Positions 8,187 through 17,540 are shown, numbered from the stretch's first letter. The stretch is 53,134 bases of DNA from an uncultured Lentisphaerota bacterium (GCA_903921725.1 CAIXRA010000022.1:1-53134); one strand, 5' to 3'. Notes: generated from the sequence alone by a model not told the origin. Made by a program: numbers and translations.

Positions 8187-9377
8187 CTATGCCTGCGCCA
8201 GCACCTGGTCGAGGATGGCGGCGGCCTCGTCGATCTCCTCCGCCTGGACGGTGAGTGCGGGCAGGAGCCGCAGGACCGTTTCGCCGGCGAAGAGGATGAG
8301 CAGGCCGCGTTCGCGCGCCGCCACGACGAGGTCGCTGACCGGCTTGCCGAGGTCGATGCCCAGGATGAGTCCGCGGCCACGGATTTCCTTGATGACCGGG
8401 TATTTCGCCTGGAGCTCCTGGAGTCTCTCCATCAGGCGGGCCGACATCCGGCGGCAGTTGCCGAGCACATCGTCCTGCTCAAAGGTGTCGAACACCGCGA
8501 GCGCGGCGGCGCAGGCCAGCGGCGTGCCGCCGAAGGTGCTGGCGTGCGTTCCGGGGGGCAGGACGTCCTCCAGCTTCCGTTGCACGACCAGCGCGCCGAT
8601 CGGGTAGCCGTTGCCGAGCGCCTTGGCGAGCGACATGGCGTCGGGCTCGATTCCGTAGTGCTGGTACGCGAAGTAGTCGCCGGTCCGGCCCATGCCGCAC
8701 TGCACCTCGTCGCAGAGCATGAGGATGCCCTTCTCCGCGCAGAGTTCGCGCACGCCGCGCATGAATTCCGCCGTGGCGGGGCGGATGCCGCCCTCGCCCT
8801 GGACGGGTTCGAGCATGACGGCAGCGGTCGTGCCATTGACGGCGGCGCGGACGGCGGCCAGGTCGTTGAACGGGACGTGGATGAACCCCTCGACGTCGGG
8901 CTGGAATCCCTTGCGGTATTTCGCGCGGCCGGTGGCGGCGAGCGTGGCAAGCGTGCGCCCGTGGAACGATTCCTCCATGCAGACAATCTGGTGGCGGCCG
9001 GCGTCGTGGCCGTGCTTGCGGGCGAGCTTGATCATCCCCTCGTTCGCCTCGGCGCCGCTGTTGCAGAAGAAGACGCGGCCGCCGAAGCTGTGCCGGGAGA
9101 TGCGCTCGGCCAGGCGCGGCTGGTTCTCGTTGGCGAAAAGGTTGGAAACGTGGACGAGCTTGGCGGCCTGCCGCTGGATCGCCTCGGTGACGCGCGGGTG
9201 GCAGTGGCCGAGGTTGCAGACGCTGATGCCGGTGGTGAAGTCCAGGTAACCGCGGCCGTCCCCGTCCCAGACGCGGCTCATCGCGCCGCGCGTCAGCAGC
9301 AGCGGCGGCGGCGCATACGTCCCCAGGACAAACTCCTTGTGGAGGGCCATCGTTTCCCGTGCGGTCTTCGCGTCCAT
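8187..9377 (-). CDS. argD: acetylornithine aminotransferase family (class III, PLP)
   Basis: A 396-residue class III aminotransferase. It would convert N-acetylglutamate semialdehyde to N-acetylornithine in arginine synthesis, and may also serve in lysine synthesis. The start at 9377 follows GAGGAG and gives the usual family length. Features: GISVCNLGHCHPRV near the N-terminus, FFCNSGAEANEGMIKLAR (phosphate-binding region), ESFHGRTLATLAATG, LCDEVQCGMGRTG with the PLP-contacting Asp, SLAKALGNGYPIGAL with the Schiff-base Lys, and STFGGTPLACAAAL. Ornithine or GABA aminotransferase activity is possible, but the ArgD assignment fits best. It is divergent from the ligase fusion. Confidence 0.88.
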   Translation of the reverse strand: MDAKTARETMALHKEFVLGTYAPPPLLLTRGAMSRVWDGDGRGYLDFTTGISVCNLGHCHPRVTEAIQRQAAKLVHVSNLFANENQPRLAERISRHSFGGRVFFCNSGAEANEGMIKLARKHGHDAGRHQIVCMEESFHGRTLATLAATGRAKYRKGFQPDVEGFIHVPFNDLAAVRAAVNGTTAAVMLEPVQGEGGIRPATAEFMRGVRELCAEKGILMLCDEVQCGMGRTGDYFAYQHYGIEPDAMSLAKALGNGYPIGALVVQRKLEDVLPPGTHASTFGGTPLACAAALAVFDTFEQDDVLGNCRRMSARLMERLQELQAKYPVIKEIRGRGLILGIDLGKPVSDLVVAARERGLLILFAGETVLRLLPALTVQAEEIDEAAAILDQVLAQA

Positions 9378-9608
9378 CTTCCCGTGCTCCTCTGTTCCCT
9401 GCGATTGTTCCGGCTGAATCCGGAGGCGCCCAATATACCACGGTTTCCGCGCGCCGCCGTCATCCGCGGCACGGTGGCGGGCGGCGAAAATTAAGGGGCC
9501 GCGCACCCCGTCCGCGGCGTTGACAAGCGGCGGCGGGCAATTACGTTTCATTCTCACCCCGTGCGGCACGTGCCCGCCGGGGTCCGGCGCCGCGAGTGCG
9601 TTTTTATA

Positions 9609-9637
9609 TTGCACTGTGCCGCATGGGTTTGCATAAA
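9609..9637 (+). promoter_or_regulatory. candidate promoter of ligase-GNAT fusion
   Basis: TTGCAC and CATAAA are separated by 17 bp, about 40 bp before the ATG at 9679. Each box is a partial match to the sigma-70 consensus. The divergent gap (9378-9678) also has a TTGACA at 9520-9525 with no convincing -10. Confidence 0.3.
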
Positions 9638-9678
9638 AAGTCGTGGTCCGCGCCGGGGCGCGCGGGGATGAGGGCGCC

Positions 9679-11238
9679 ATGAATCTCCAGGACTATTCCG
9701 TTCTGATCGTGTACAACCAGCCCAGGACGGAGACGGGATCGTACGGGTCCGGCTGCGTGGAGAGCGACGCCGGCGTGCTCGCCGAGGTGGACGCGGTCAG
9801 TCTTTCGCTCGCCAAGCTTGGCGTCCGGCACCGCTCCATCGGCCTGCGGACGCTGCAGGAGCTTCCGGAGCTTCTCCGCCGCGCGCCGGAGCCGCTGGTG
9901 TTCAATCTGGTGGAGGGGTTCATCCTGAACCAGGAGGACGCCAACTACGTCCCCGCCGTCTGCCTCGCTCACAACAAGGGTTGCACGGGAAACCCCACGC
10001 ACGCGCTGACCCTCGGGCTCGACAAGTGGTCGAGCAAGGGCGTGCTCCGGAGCGCGGGGGTGGCCGTGCCGGCCGGCGTGGTGGTGTATCCGGGCGATCC
10101 GGTTCCGGTGCGCGGCGTGCCGAAGGGCAGGCTGATTGTGAAGCCGGTGGCGACGGACGCGAGCGAGGGGATTGACGAGGAGAACGTGATGCTGGGCGAG
10201 GAGCGGGAGCGGCTAGAGGGGTTGGTGCGCCGCCTGCACGAACGGTTCAATCAACCGGTGCTGATCGAGCCGTACGTCGGCGGCCGCGAGCTGAACGTGT
10301 CGGTGCTCGAGCTGGATGGCGAGGTGCGGGTGCTGGCGATCGCGGAGATTGATTTTTCCACGTTTGGCGAGGGCAAGCCCAAGATTGTCAGCTACGCCGC
10401 CAAGTGGTTGGAAGACACATTCGAGTACCAGAACACGCCGCGCATCCTGCCCGCTCCGATTCCCGAGGATGTGGCCAAAAAGACGCGCAAGGCCGCGCTG
10501 CGGGCCTGGAAGGCGGTCGGCGGCCAAGATTACATGCGGGTGGACTTCCGCCTGGACGAGGCGGGCGAGCCGGTCGCCATCGAGGTGAATCCGAACCCGG
10601 ATATTTCGTCCTGGGGCGGGTTCGCCGCCGCGCTGGAGTGGGCCGGCCTTTCGTATGAGAAATTTGTCGCGAAAATGCTGGAGAATGCGCTCCGCCGCCT
10701 TCACGCCCGCGCCATTCCGGTCTCCGCCGGGGTGAAAGCGGAGGGCGCCGCGCCGCCGCCGCCGGAGCTGGCCATCCGCCCCAGCTCGAAAGGCGACCGC
10801 GACGCGATTGTCCAGCTTGTCCGCGACACGAAGTTCTTCCGCGACGACGAGGTGGATGTCGCCGCCGAAGTGCTGGACGACGCGCTGAAGAGCGGGCCGT
10901 CGGGGCACTACCAGTCGTTCACGGCGGAGCTTGGCGGCCGCACCGTGGGCTGGGTCTGCCACGGGCCGACGCCGTGCACGGTGGGGACGTACGACATCTA
11001 CTGGCTGGCGGTATCGCCGGAGAGCCAGGGGCACGGCGTGGGCCGGCACCTGATGCGCTTTGCGGAGGATCAAATCCGCGCCGCTGGTGGCCGGCTGGCC
11101 GTGGTCGAGACGGCGGGGCGCGCGATATATGACGCCACCCGCGCCTTCTACCAGCGCATCGGCTATTTCGAGGCCTCGCGCCTGCCGGAATTTTACGCCG
11201 AGAACGATGACAAAATCGTCTATCTGAAAAAGTTGTGA
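9679..11238 (+). CDS. D-Ala-D-Ala ligase-like ATP-grasp / GNAT fusion
   Basis: A 519-residue two-domain protein. Residues 1 to about 345 form a D-Ala-D-Ala-ligase-like ATP-grasp unit: VFNLVEGF, a Lys-containing RLIVKPVATDASEGI loop, LIEPYVGGRELNVSVLE and the metal-binding AIEVNPNPDISSWGG. Residues from about 370 to the end form a GNAT acetyltransferase with acetyl-CoA motif DIYWLAVSPESQGHGVGRHL and AFYQRIGYFEAS. Fusion suggests ligation then acetylation of one substrate, possibly a peptide or amino acid rather than cell-wall D-Ala-D-Ala. The start at 9679 is preferred over GTG 9643 because it follows GGGGATGAGGG and begins the fold at once. It stands alone, before the pil operon. Confidence 0.85.
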   Translation: MNLQDYSVLIVYNQPRTETGSYGSGCVESDAGVLAEVDAVSLSLAKLGVRHRSIGLRTLQELPELLRRAPEPLVFNLVEGFILNQEDANYVPAVCLAHNKGCTGNPTHALTLGLDKWSSKGVLRSAGVAVPAGVVVYPGDPVPVRGVPKGRLIVKPVATDASEGIDEENVMLGEERERLEGLVRRLHERFNQPVLIEPYVGGRELNVSVLELDGEVRVLAIAEIDFSTFGEGKPKIVSYAAKWLEDTFEYQNTPRILPAPIPEDVAKKTRKAALRAWKAVGGQDYMRVDFRLDEAGEPVAIEVNPNPDISSWGGFAAALEWAGLSYEKFVAKMLENALRRLHARAIPVSAGVKAEGAAPPPPELAIRPSSKGDRDAIVQLVRDTKFFRDDEVDVAAEVLDDALKSGPSGHYQSFTAELGGRTVGWVCHGPTPCTVGTYDIYWLAVSPESQGHGVGRHLMRFAEDQIRAAGGRLAVVETAGRAIYDATRAFYQRIGYFEASRLPEFYAENDDKIVYLKKL

Positions 11239-11265
11239 CGCCGTCCGGCACCCTTTTCCCGGGTG

Positions 11266-11282
11266 ATTCCGCCTGTCTCGTA
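11266..11282 (+). promoter_or_regulatory. conserved motif upstream of pil operon
   Basis: ATTCCGCCTGTCTCGTA here matches ATCCCGCCTGTTTCATA upstream of the minus-strand pseudopilin operon (37669-37685) at 14 of 17 positions, in the same orientation relative to the genes served. Both continue into CAAATATTGT- or CACATTGT-like sequence. It could be an activator or operator site or part of a promoter. Confidence 0.45.
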
Positions 11283-11302
11283 CAAATATTGTGCGGGGTC
11301 TT

Positions 11303-11331
11303 TTGCAAAAACGGGTGGTTGTGGATATTTT
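11303..11331 (+). promoter_or_regulatory. candidate sigma-70-type promoter of pilMNOPQ
   Basis: TTGCAA and TATTTT with exactly 17 bp between them, 113 bp before the pilM start codon and 21 bp after the conserved motif. Confidence 0.5.
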
Positions 11332-11443
11332 AGTTGCCGGCGAGACAGTACTGGAATGACTGGCCGCCGGTTGAAACCGCAGTCGAACGGGAGCGCCCGG
11401 GTCCGACACGGGTGTCGATTCCGCGGGAGACGGGCTGGATACA

Positions 11444-12511
11444 ATGGCTGTACTAAACCGAAAAGTTCGTATCCGGAGGGCGGCGGACCGCTTGGGTCCC
11501 CGCCAGCTGGTTGCGCTGGATTTGGGAAGCGGCAGTACGCGGGTGGTGGTTCTGAGCCGCCGCAAGCAGCATGTCCACTGGGACGCGGCCTTCAACTGGC
11601 CGTGCCTGAACGAGGACATGACGTTCGGCCCGAACCGCAAGACGCTGGCCGAAATGTTTGCAGAGGCCCGCATTGCGGCGGAGTACGTCTCCGTCATCAC
11701 CAGCTCCGGCGGCACCCTGATTCGGCTGATCAATTTCCCCGGGCGCCCCCCGGATGGCGAGATGTTGCTGACTCAGGTCCGCCAGGCGCTTGGCGTTGAC
11801 GACAGCTACATGGTCCACTGCCAGATTGTGCAGGAGCTGACGAAGGAGAAGGACGGCCGGGACGAGTTCGCCGCCTTTTCCGCCGCGCTGCCCGCCGCCC
11901 GCGTCAACCAGGTCTACGACTGGGTGGAGGGGGCGGGGCTGAAGCCGGTGAGCATGCGCGCTTCCGGAACCTCAATGGCCAACCTTGTGCGGGAGACGAA
12001 GGGTCTCTTGAAGGACGGGACGGGGGTCGGCGTGCTGGAAATCGGGCACGGTTCCTCCATGCTGTTCATTTTTCTGGGGCAGGACCTGGTCCTTGCCCGG
12101 CAGTTCAAGCTGGGGTCCGGCGTGCTGGTGGAGCACCTGCGGACCAGTTTCGAGCTTGATGAGGCGACGGCGGCCAAGTTCTTCGTGAGCGGGTCGTTTG
12201 ATTTTTCCGCCAACATCCGGCCCCTCATCGCCCCCTGGCTGCACCAGTTGGCCATCAGCCTGGACTTTTTTGAGCGCCGCTACGGGCGCTCGGTGGAATC
12301 CGTCGCGGTCTTTGGTGGCGGCGCGCAGTCGAAGGTCATGGAAACCCTGATTGCCGGGCACATCCGCCGGCCGCTGGTCCGCTGGAACCCGATGGAGGCG
12401 CTGCAGGATTTGCCCGCCCCGGCCTCCCTGACATCCAACGATTGGGGAATTTTCGCCTCCGCCGCCGGTGAGGCGGCCCGTGTAATCCGAGGGGGGGGGC
12501 GGAAGGCATGA
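11444..12511 (+). CDS. pilM: PilM-like actin-fold pilus assembly protein
   Basis: A 355-residue actin/FtsA-fold ATP-binding protein expected at the cytoplasmic face of a type IV pilus or secretion alignment complex. Seen: phosphate-1 motif VALDLGSGSTRVVVL (about 23-37), a second phosphate-type motif GVLEIGHGSSMLF, and a C-terminal adenosine-type motif SVAVFGGGAQSKV. It opens a five-gene operon with PilN, O, P and Q in canonical order, which strengthens the call. The end overlaps the next start by ATGA, just after a run of nine G residues (12491-12499). Confidence 0.85.
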   Translation: MAVLNRKVRIRRAADRLGPRQLVALDLGSGSTRVVVLSRRKQHVHWDAAFNWPCLNEDMTFGPNRKTLAEMFAEARIAAEYVSVITSSGGTLIRLINFPGRPPDGEMLLTQVRQALGVDDSYMVHCQIVQELTKEKDGRDEFAAFSAALPAARVNQVYDWVEGAGLKPVSMRASGTSMANLVRETKGLLKDGTGVGVLEIGHGSSMLFIFLGQDLVLARQFKLGSGVLVEHLRTSFELDEATAAKFFVSGSFDFSANIRPLIAPWLHQLAISLDFFERRYGRSVESVAVFGGGAQSKVMETLIAGHIRRPLVRWNPMEALQDLPAPASLTSNDWGIFASAAGEAARVIRGGGRKA

Positions 12512-13170
12512 TGTACAATTTGAATTTCTGGCCGGAAGTGGACTGGAAGCGGGAGGGTTCCATGGACCCCCGCTTTGTCATGGGTGCCTGCCTGTGCCTT
12601 CTGGTACTGGCAATCGCCGCCATCTGGAGCGTGCATTACGGGCGGGTTCTGGTTCTGCGCTCCGATCTTGCTGTTTTGCGGGTGGAGAACGCGAAGATCG
12701 AGAAGACGGCGGAGGAGGTCACGCGCAAGAACGACTGCGTCGCCTACTGGAACAAAGTCATTGCCGGCGTCAAGGGGAAGAACAAGACCCGCATGCCGGT
12801 CAGCCGTCAGCTTTCCGCGCTGGCGGCGGCGATGCCGGATTCCATCATCCTTTCCTCCGTCAGCTTCCGATCCCAGACGCGGGACGCCAACATGGCCGAC
12901 CTGTTGCCGGCGCAGAAGAAAGGGAAGTCGGAGCCGGTCCTCCTCTACGAGTGCATCCTGTCCGGCGTGGCTGTCGGTGCCGATGCGGAGAAGACGGCCG
13001 CCGAACTTTCGCAGACACTTTCCACGCATCCTGAAATTGCGCCGTGGGTGGATGCCGTGCAGCTGACGAACATTGCGCCCGACGCGGAGGCCGCTGCGGG
13101 GGCGGCGGGCGCAAGAACGCGATTCACTCTTGCCATACAGTACAATCCGCTTGACTGGTACAACCAATGA
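12508..13170 (+). CDS. pilN: PilN-like inner-membrane alignment protein
   Basis: A 220-residue bitopic protein. It opens MMYNLNFWPEVDWKRE, like PilN (whose N-terminus binds PilM), then one membrane helix (VMGACLCLLVLAIAAIWSV, about 24-42), a coiled coil (VLRSDLAVLRVENAKIEKTA) and a periplasmic ferredoxin-like region with LSALAAAMPDSIILSSVSF. Translationally coupled to pilM and pilO by ATGA overlaps. Confidence 0.8.
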   Translation: MMYNLNFWPEVDWKREGSMDPRFVMGACLCLLVLAIAAIWSVHYGRVLVLRSDLAVLRVENAKIEKTAEEVTRKNDCVAYWNKVIAGVKGKNKTRMPVSRQLSALAAAMPDSIILSSVSFRSQTRDANMADLLPAQKKGKSEPVLLYECILSGVAVGADAEKTAAELSQTLSTHPEIAPWVDAVQLTNIAPDAEAAAGAAGARTRFTLAIQYNPLDWYNQ

Positions 13171-13880
13171 GCATGGGGCCGAAAAAAGGAATAAGCAAGG
13201 AAACCGTCCAGCGGCTTGCCATCGCGCTGGTGACAGGTGCTACCCTGCTGACCGGATCCTGCATGTTCATCATCGGCCCCCTTGGAGAGGAAGAGGCCCG
13301 GCTGGCAGGAGAAACGGGCAAGCAGCGGGAACAGCTGGACGCCAACCGGAAACTCCTGAAAATGGAATCCAAGACCAATGCTGAATACGAGGCGAACCGG
13401 CGTTTCCTGTCCGCGACGATGATCGAGCAGATGCCGCCGTACATCAACGCCATGGCGTGGACCACCAATTATCTCCGGGATGTCACGGACAAGCATTCGT
13501 CGCTCCGGCCGGGCGGCAAGAGCGAGGCCGGCATCCTGGTGCCGCCCGCCACCGGGGCGGTTCCGCTGTTTGAGGAGTATGTGTTCCAAGTGGAGGTGAC
13601 CGGCCGCTACCGCGACATCGGGCGGTTCGTCGCGGCGCTGGAGATGGAGAACCCCATCCTGCGCATTGAAGGAGTTGACATTTCCAGACTTCCCGGCGAC
13701 AACGTGCCGGGGAAGCCCAGCTCCGAGCTGAGGGCTGTGGTGCGGGCCGCGTTTCAGCGGTTCAATAAGACCTGCTTCAAGCCGGAAGACTGGCCGGACG
13801 CTCCGATGCCCCGGCCTGCGGGCGGCGGCGCCAAAGCAGCCGGCGGGGCCAAGCCTGTGGGCGGAGGAGACGGCGCATGA
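13167..13880 (+). CDS. pilO: PilO-like inner-membrane alignment protein
   Basis: A 237-residue bitopic protein that should dimerise with PilN in the periplasm. One N-terminal helix (LAIALVTGATLLTGSCMFII), a coiled coil (EEARLAGETGKQREQLDANR) and a periplasmic domain with EYVFQVEVTGRYRDIGRFVA, the usual PilO fold signature. The tail is a low-complexity Pro/Gly/Ala stretch. ATGA overlaps on both sides. Confidence 0.8.
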   Translation: MSMGPKKGISKETVQRLAIALVTGATLLTGSCMFIIGPLGEEEARLAGETGKQREQLDANRKLLKMESKTNAEYEANRRFLSATMIEQMPPYINAMAWTTNYLRDVTDKHSSLRPGGKSEAGILVPPATGAVPLFEEYVFQVEVTGRYRDIGRFVAALEMENPILRIEGVDISRLPGDNVPGKPSSELRAVVRAAFQRFNKTCFKPEDWPDAPMPRPAGGGAKAAGGAKPVGGGDGA

Positions 13881-14389
13881 AGGAACGCAAGCCAGTCATG
13901 AACCGGGCCAAAACAATCATCCTGCTGATGGTGGCCGTAAGCGCGTGGAGTCTCTCCGGGATGGCCGCCCAGCGGCTGGTCGGCGGGCGTGGAACGGTGC
14001 TGGCACCGGAACTGGTCAAGCCGCAGTTTTCCCATGCGGGGCGGAGCCCGTTCCTTTCGGTGAAGGACTCGGAAGCCTTGGGTGAGGCGGGCAGTTCGAC
14101 ACCCGCGGCCCGGACGGTACCGCAGGAGTCAGCCGGCCCGTTGTCCGACGCGGAGGTGCAGGGCGCCATCGTGGTGCAGGCCATGATGGCGAGCGACGAG
14201 GGGCGGAACGTGACGGCCATCGTCAGCGGCCAGATTGTGCGGGCGGGGAAGCCGTTCACGCTGCGCATACGGGGGCAGGCGGCGGAAATCAGCGTGTTGG
14301 AGATTGATGCGGCGAAGTCCGCGGTGAAGTTCCAGTACAAGGCAAAGTCTTTCATCCGTGCAATCCCCTCCGTGTCGGGAATTCATTGA
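13877..14389 (+). CDS. PilP-position exported protein
   Basis: A 170-residue protein with an N-terminal hydrophobic signal (RAKTIILLMVAVSAWSLSGM). The mature part has GQIVRAGKPFTLRIRGQAAE, reminiscent of the small beta-domain of PilP/GspC proteins that dock on the secretin. No lipobox cysteine is present, unlike classical PilP. The function call rests mainly on position between PilO and PilQ. Confidence 0.6.
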   Translation: MKERKPVMNRAKTIILLMVAVSAWSLSGMAAQRLVGGRGTVLAPELVKPQFSHAGRSPFLSVKDSEALGEAGSSTPAARTVPQESAGPLSDAEVQGAIVVQAMMASDEGRNVTAIVSGQIVRAGKPFTLRIRGQAAEISVLEIDAAKSAVKFQYKAKSFIRAIPSVSGIH

Positions 14390-14465
14390 GCGGAATCTTT
14401 TCAGGACAATCAAGCGATTCGAGATGTTGAGATCAGGGCAAGCCAAACAAAAAAGGAGAAAATCC

Positions 14466-16634
14466 ATGAAGAACAAAAACAAACTGGGGCGCGCCGTGGC
14501 ATGGGTGTTTGCCTTTGTGCTGGGCGGATGGGTGATTGGCGTGTGCGCTCAGGAGCCTGCGGCCCCCGTGGCTCCGCCTGTTCCGGAAGCGGTTCCCGCA
14601 CAGCCGGCCGATTCCGCCGATTCCGCCGACGCGGCGTCCAAGCTGGTCACGCTGGACGTGCCCAAGGCTCCGATTGTGGAAATCCTCCGCGGCCTTGCCG
14701 CCATGCGGAAAGCCCAGATCACCATCACGCCGGACGTGACGGGCGACGTGAGCGTTTTCATCAAGGACGCGAAGTGGGAGGACGCGCTGCGCCTCATCGC
14801 GGAAAGCAACGGATTCCAGGTGACCAACGTCGGCGAGAACGCCTATCAGGTCTCCAAGATGTCGGCACCGGGAAAGGCCGACATCGTAATCGAGATGCTG
14901 AACCGGTCCGATGTGGCCCAGCTCTCGGACGAGGATCTCCTGCGCATGGCGGCCACCCTGCGCCCCGGCGTGTCCGTTTCTCCGGCCATGGCGCGCGAGG
15001 AGCTGCTGAAGGCACCGCATAAGTTTGTGAAACAGATCCAGGTCGAGGGCAAGCCGGCGATTGACGTGGTCAGCCTGCTGGCCAAGAAGGCCGGACTCAA
15101 CTTCACCTCGTCCGTCGCCGAATTGGCGGTCGCCGCCCCCGGCGCGCCCGCCGCCGCGGCGCCCGCCGCCGGGCAGCCGGTTTCGCTATCGTTGCGCAAC
15201 CTGTCCGTGGAGGACGCGATGAAGCTGGTGGCGTCGCAGGGCGGCCTGCAGTGCGTCCTGCAGAGCGGTGTCTGGGCGCTGAAACCGATGCTCGCACCGG
15301 GCGCGGCGATGGATCCGCTGAAGACGGAGACCTTCACCGTGCAGTTCCTGCCGGTTGACGATGACCTGCTCAAGGGCATCCAGAAATTCCTGACCGAGCG
15401 CGGCAAGATCAGCTACAACAAGAACAAGATCACGATCCGTGACACGGCCGACAGCATTGAAAGCGTTCGCAGTTCGCTGGCCGTGATGGACACGCCGACC
15501 CCCCAGGTGGTCATTGAGGCGCGGCTTTTCCAGATTACGGAAACCGCAAGCCGCGAACTTGGCTTCAAGCGGTCCGACGGGACGGTTGGCTCGTTCAACC
15601 TGGGCAACACGGGTGTCAGCGGCGGCATTGGCAAGACGCATGCCCGTGGAGCCTCTCCGGCCATCAATCCGGGAACGGCGTTCCCGTATAGCCTGCCCGT
15701 CGGCAACAACACCAGCAACGCCTACGGCGGGGTTGTCGGTGCCGTGCTTGACCTGAGCGCATTCAGCGCCACCCTGCAGGCGTTGAACCAGATGGACGGG
15801 GTGCGCGCACTGTCCAATCCCAAGATCACGGTGAGCAGCGACCAGCAGGCGACGATCAACATCGCCCGCGAGCGCCCCATCATCAAGCAGACGGTTCAGA
15901 CCTCAACTGGCGGCACGCCAATCGTGACCTTCGAGCTGGACGGTGACTTCGGCGGCGAGTCGGTTCAGGAGGAGCAGCTTCTGCCGTCGGGCGTCAAGGC
16001 GACAACGACGACAAAAAGCTACACGACCCGCAAGGGGTACCTGAGCATCGGGACCAAGCTGGCGGTGATGCCGTCGGTGAAGACCGAAGACCAGATCTAC
16101 GTCAAGGTGGTGCCGGAACTGACCAGCCAGGACGGCGCGGACACGGATTTCGGCACGGGCGTTTACAAGGTCTCCTATCCGAACCTGAAGAGCACCCGCG
16201 TCAAGACGGAATTCACCATCCGCAGCGGCCAGACCATCGCCATTGGCGGCCTGGTGGACGACCAGATGATCACGAGCAAGCAGAGCATGCCGGGGCTTGG
16301 CTCCATTCCTTGGGTTGGCAGTTTTTTCTCCTACAGCAAGACGGAGAAGACCAAGGTTGAAACGCTGATTTTCCTGACGGTGACCATGGTGCCGACGGAG
16401 AAGCTCCACACGACGGTCGGCCTCCCGATCCGTTCCACCTCCATTGTTGACGACGTGGACCGCATCAAGAAGGAAGACCAGGAGGGGGCCGGGTACGACC
16501 AGGAGCGGACGCGCAAGGAAGTCAAGAGCGCGGAGGCGGCGAAGGCCGAAGCCGAGCGGCCGTGGTGGAAGAAGGCTCCGCGGAAAGCGGTTGAAGAGGT
16601 TCCGGCCGCAACGCCCGCACCGGACGCCAAGTAA
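14466..16634 (+). CDS. pilQ: PilQ/GspD-family secretin
   Basis: A 722-residue outer-membrane secretin, the pore for the pilus or secreted substrate. The start at 14466 follows AAAAGGAG and opens into a signal peptide (cleavage near GVCA|QE). After a Pro/Ala linker come N-domains: STN-like LVTLDVPKAPIVEILRGLA, a second such unit near LSLRNLSVEDAMKLVASQ, and an N1-type module ending DTPTPQVVIEARLFQITE. The secretin core includes LDLSAFSATLQALNQMDGV, LSNPKITVSSDQQATI and, near the end, SGQTIAIGGLVDDQ and PGLGSIPWVGSFF. The last 90 residues are charged. A terminator follows. Confidence 0.93.
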   Translation: MKNKNKLGRAVAWVFAFVLGGWVIGVCAQEPAAPVAPPVPEAVPAQPADSADSADAASKLVTLDVPKAPIVEILRGLAAMRKAQITITPDVTGDVSVFIKDAKWEDALRLIAESNGFQVTNVGENAYQVSKMSAPGKADIVIEMLNRSDVAQLSDEDLLRMAATLRPGVSVSPAMAREELLKAPHKFVKQIQVEGKPAIDVVSLLAKKAGLNFTSSVAELAVAAPGAPAAAAPAAGQPVSLSLRNLSVEDAMKLVASQGGLQCVLQSGVWALKPMLAPGAAMDPLKTETFTVQFLPVDDDLLKGIQKFLTERGKISYNKNKITIRDTADSIESVRSSLAVMDTPTPQVVIEARLFQITETASRELGFKRSDGTVGSFNLGNTGVSGGIGKTHARGASPAINPGTAFPYSLPVGNNTSNAYGGVVGAVLDLSAFSATLQALNQMDGVRALSNPKITVSSDQQATINIARERPIIKQTVQTSTGGTPIVTFELDGDFGGESVQEEQLLPSGVKATTTTKSYTTRKGYLSIGTKLAVMPSVKTEDQIYVKVVPELTSQDGADTDFGTGVYKVSYPNLKSTRVKTEFTIRSGQTIAIGGLVDDQMITSKQSMPGLGSIPWVGSFFSYSKTEKTKVETLIFLTVTMVPTEKLHTTVGLPIRSTSIVDDVDRIKKEDQEGAGYDQERTRKEVKSAEAAKAEAERPWWKKAPRKAVEEVPAATPAPDAK

Positions 16635-16669
16635 AGCAATTCCGGAGTGGCCGCGGCCAGTCAGGATTC

Positions 16670-16713
16670 GGGGAAGCATTGGCGGAAGGCCGGTGCTTCC
16701 CCTGCCCCTTTTT
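16670..16713 (+). terminator. Rho-independent terminator after pilQ
   Basis: Stem GGGGAAGCA / TGCTTCCCC (9 bp) around a 15-nt loop, then TGCCCCTTTTT. It separates the pil operon from the yceD-rpmF-fab block. Confidence 0.75.
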
Positions 16714-16764
16714 GGCGGAATGACCGGGGTGGGGCAATCCGCGGGGGAAGATGGAGGGGATGCC

Positions 16765-17280
16765 ATGAAAAAACAGACGCTGTTGCAGATTCAGGTTAAA
16801 AATTTGCCGGAAGATGGCATGCCGGTCCATGGCGGGCTGACGGCCGCCGATCTGGACATTCCGGAGGACGACCGCACCTGCCTTCCGGAGCCGATCCTGC
16901 TGGAACTCCACGTCACGCCGGTGGTTGGCGGGGTGGTGTCCGCTGGGCGTGCGGAGGTAAAAATCCGTTGCCGGTGCGACCGTTGCCTCGGCTATTTCAC
17001 ATCCGAGCTTCCGCCGGTCAGGCTGGATCACCAGTACCCCGGCTTTCAGGGGGATGTTTTGGACTTGACGGAGGACGTTCGGGATGACATATTATTGGCT
17101 TTCCCGTCGCGGTGTCTTTGCCGTGCGGAGTGCAAGGGACTCTGTCCGGACTGCGGCCAGAACCTGAACGCGCGGGAGTGTGATTGCCGGAGCGAGGCTT
17201 CGGACGAGTCCCCTTGGGCGGGCCTGGACAAGATCCGGTTGCACGACGGCGGGGAGGCTTCGGAAGAAGCGGAAAAGTAG
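16765..17280 (+). CDS. yceD: YceD/DUF177 family protein
   Basis: A 171-residue member of the DUF177 family, found next to rpmF across bacteria and linked to large-subunit/23S rRNA maturation. Zinc-type cysteines: CRCDRCLGYF in the middle, then CLCRAECKGLCPDCG with a further CDC. A GGAGGGG site precedes the ATG at 16765. The following gene is L32, as expected. Confidence 0.88.
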   Translation: MKKQTLLQIQVKNLPEDGMPVHGGLTAADLDIPEDDRTCLPEPILLELHVTPVVGGVVSAGRAEVKIRCRCDRCLGYFTSELPPVRLDHQYPGFQGDVLDLTEDVRDDILLAFPSRCLCRAECKGLCPDCGQNLNARECDCRSEASDESPWAGLDKIRLHDGGEASEEAEK

Positions 17281-17352
17281 CGCGGACGGCGCGGTGCTGC
17301 GGCGATGACGCCAGCGGCGAACGGGTTGAAGTGAAGAACGGAGAGTACGGTC

Positions 17353-17535
17353 ATGGCTCTGCAGCAAAGCAAAGTTTCGAAGCAGAAGAAGCGCCAGCGC
17401 AAGGCGGCGAACCGCTACAAGGGCATCCAGGTCAGCCTCTGCCCGGCCTGCGGCGCGTCCCGCATCCCGCACCGGATCTGCACCAAGTGCGGCCAGTACA
17501 ACGGGCGGCAGATCATCTCCACGACGGCTGAATAG
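17353..17535 (+). CDS. rpmF: 50S ribosomal protein L32
   Basis: 60 residues beginning MALQQSKVSKQKKRQRKAAN, basic, with the zinc-ribbon pairs CPAC and CTKC of the cysteine-containing L32 form. It lies between DUF177 and plsX, the common bacterial order. Confidence 0.96.
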   Translation: MALQQSKVSKQKKRQRKAANRYKGIQVSLCPACGASRIPHRICTKCGQYNGRQIISTTAE

Positions 17536-17540
17536 CCATC

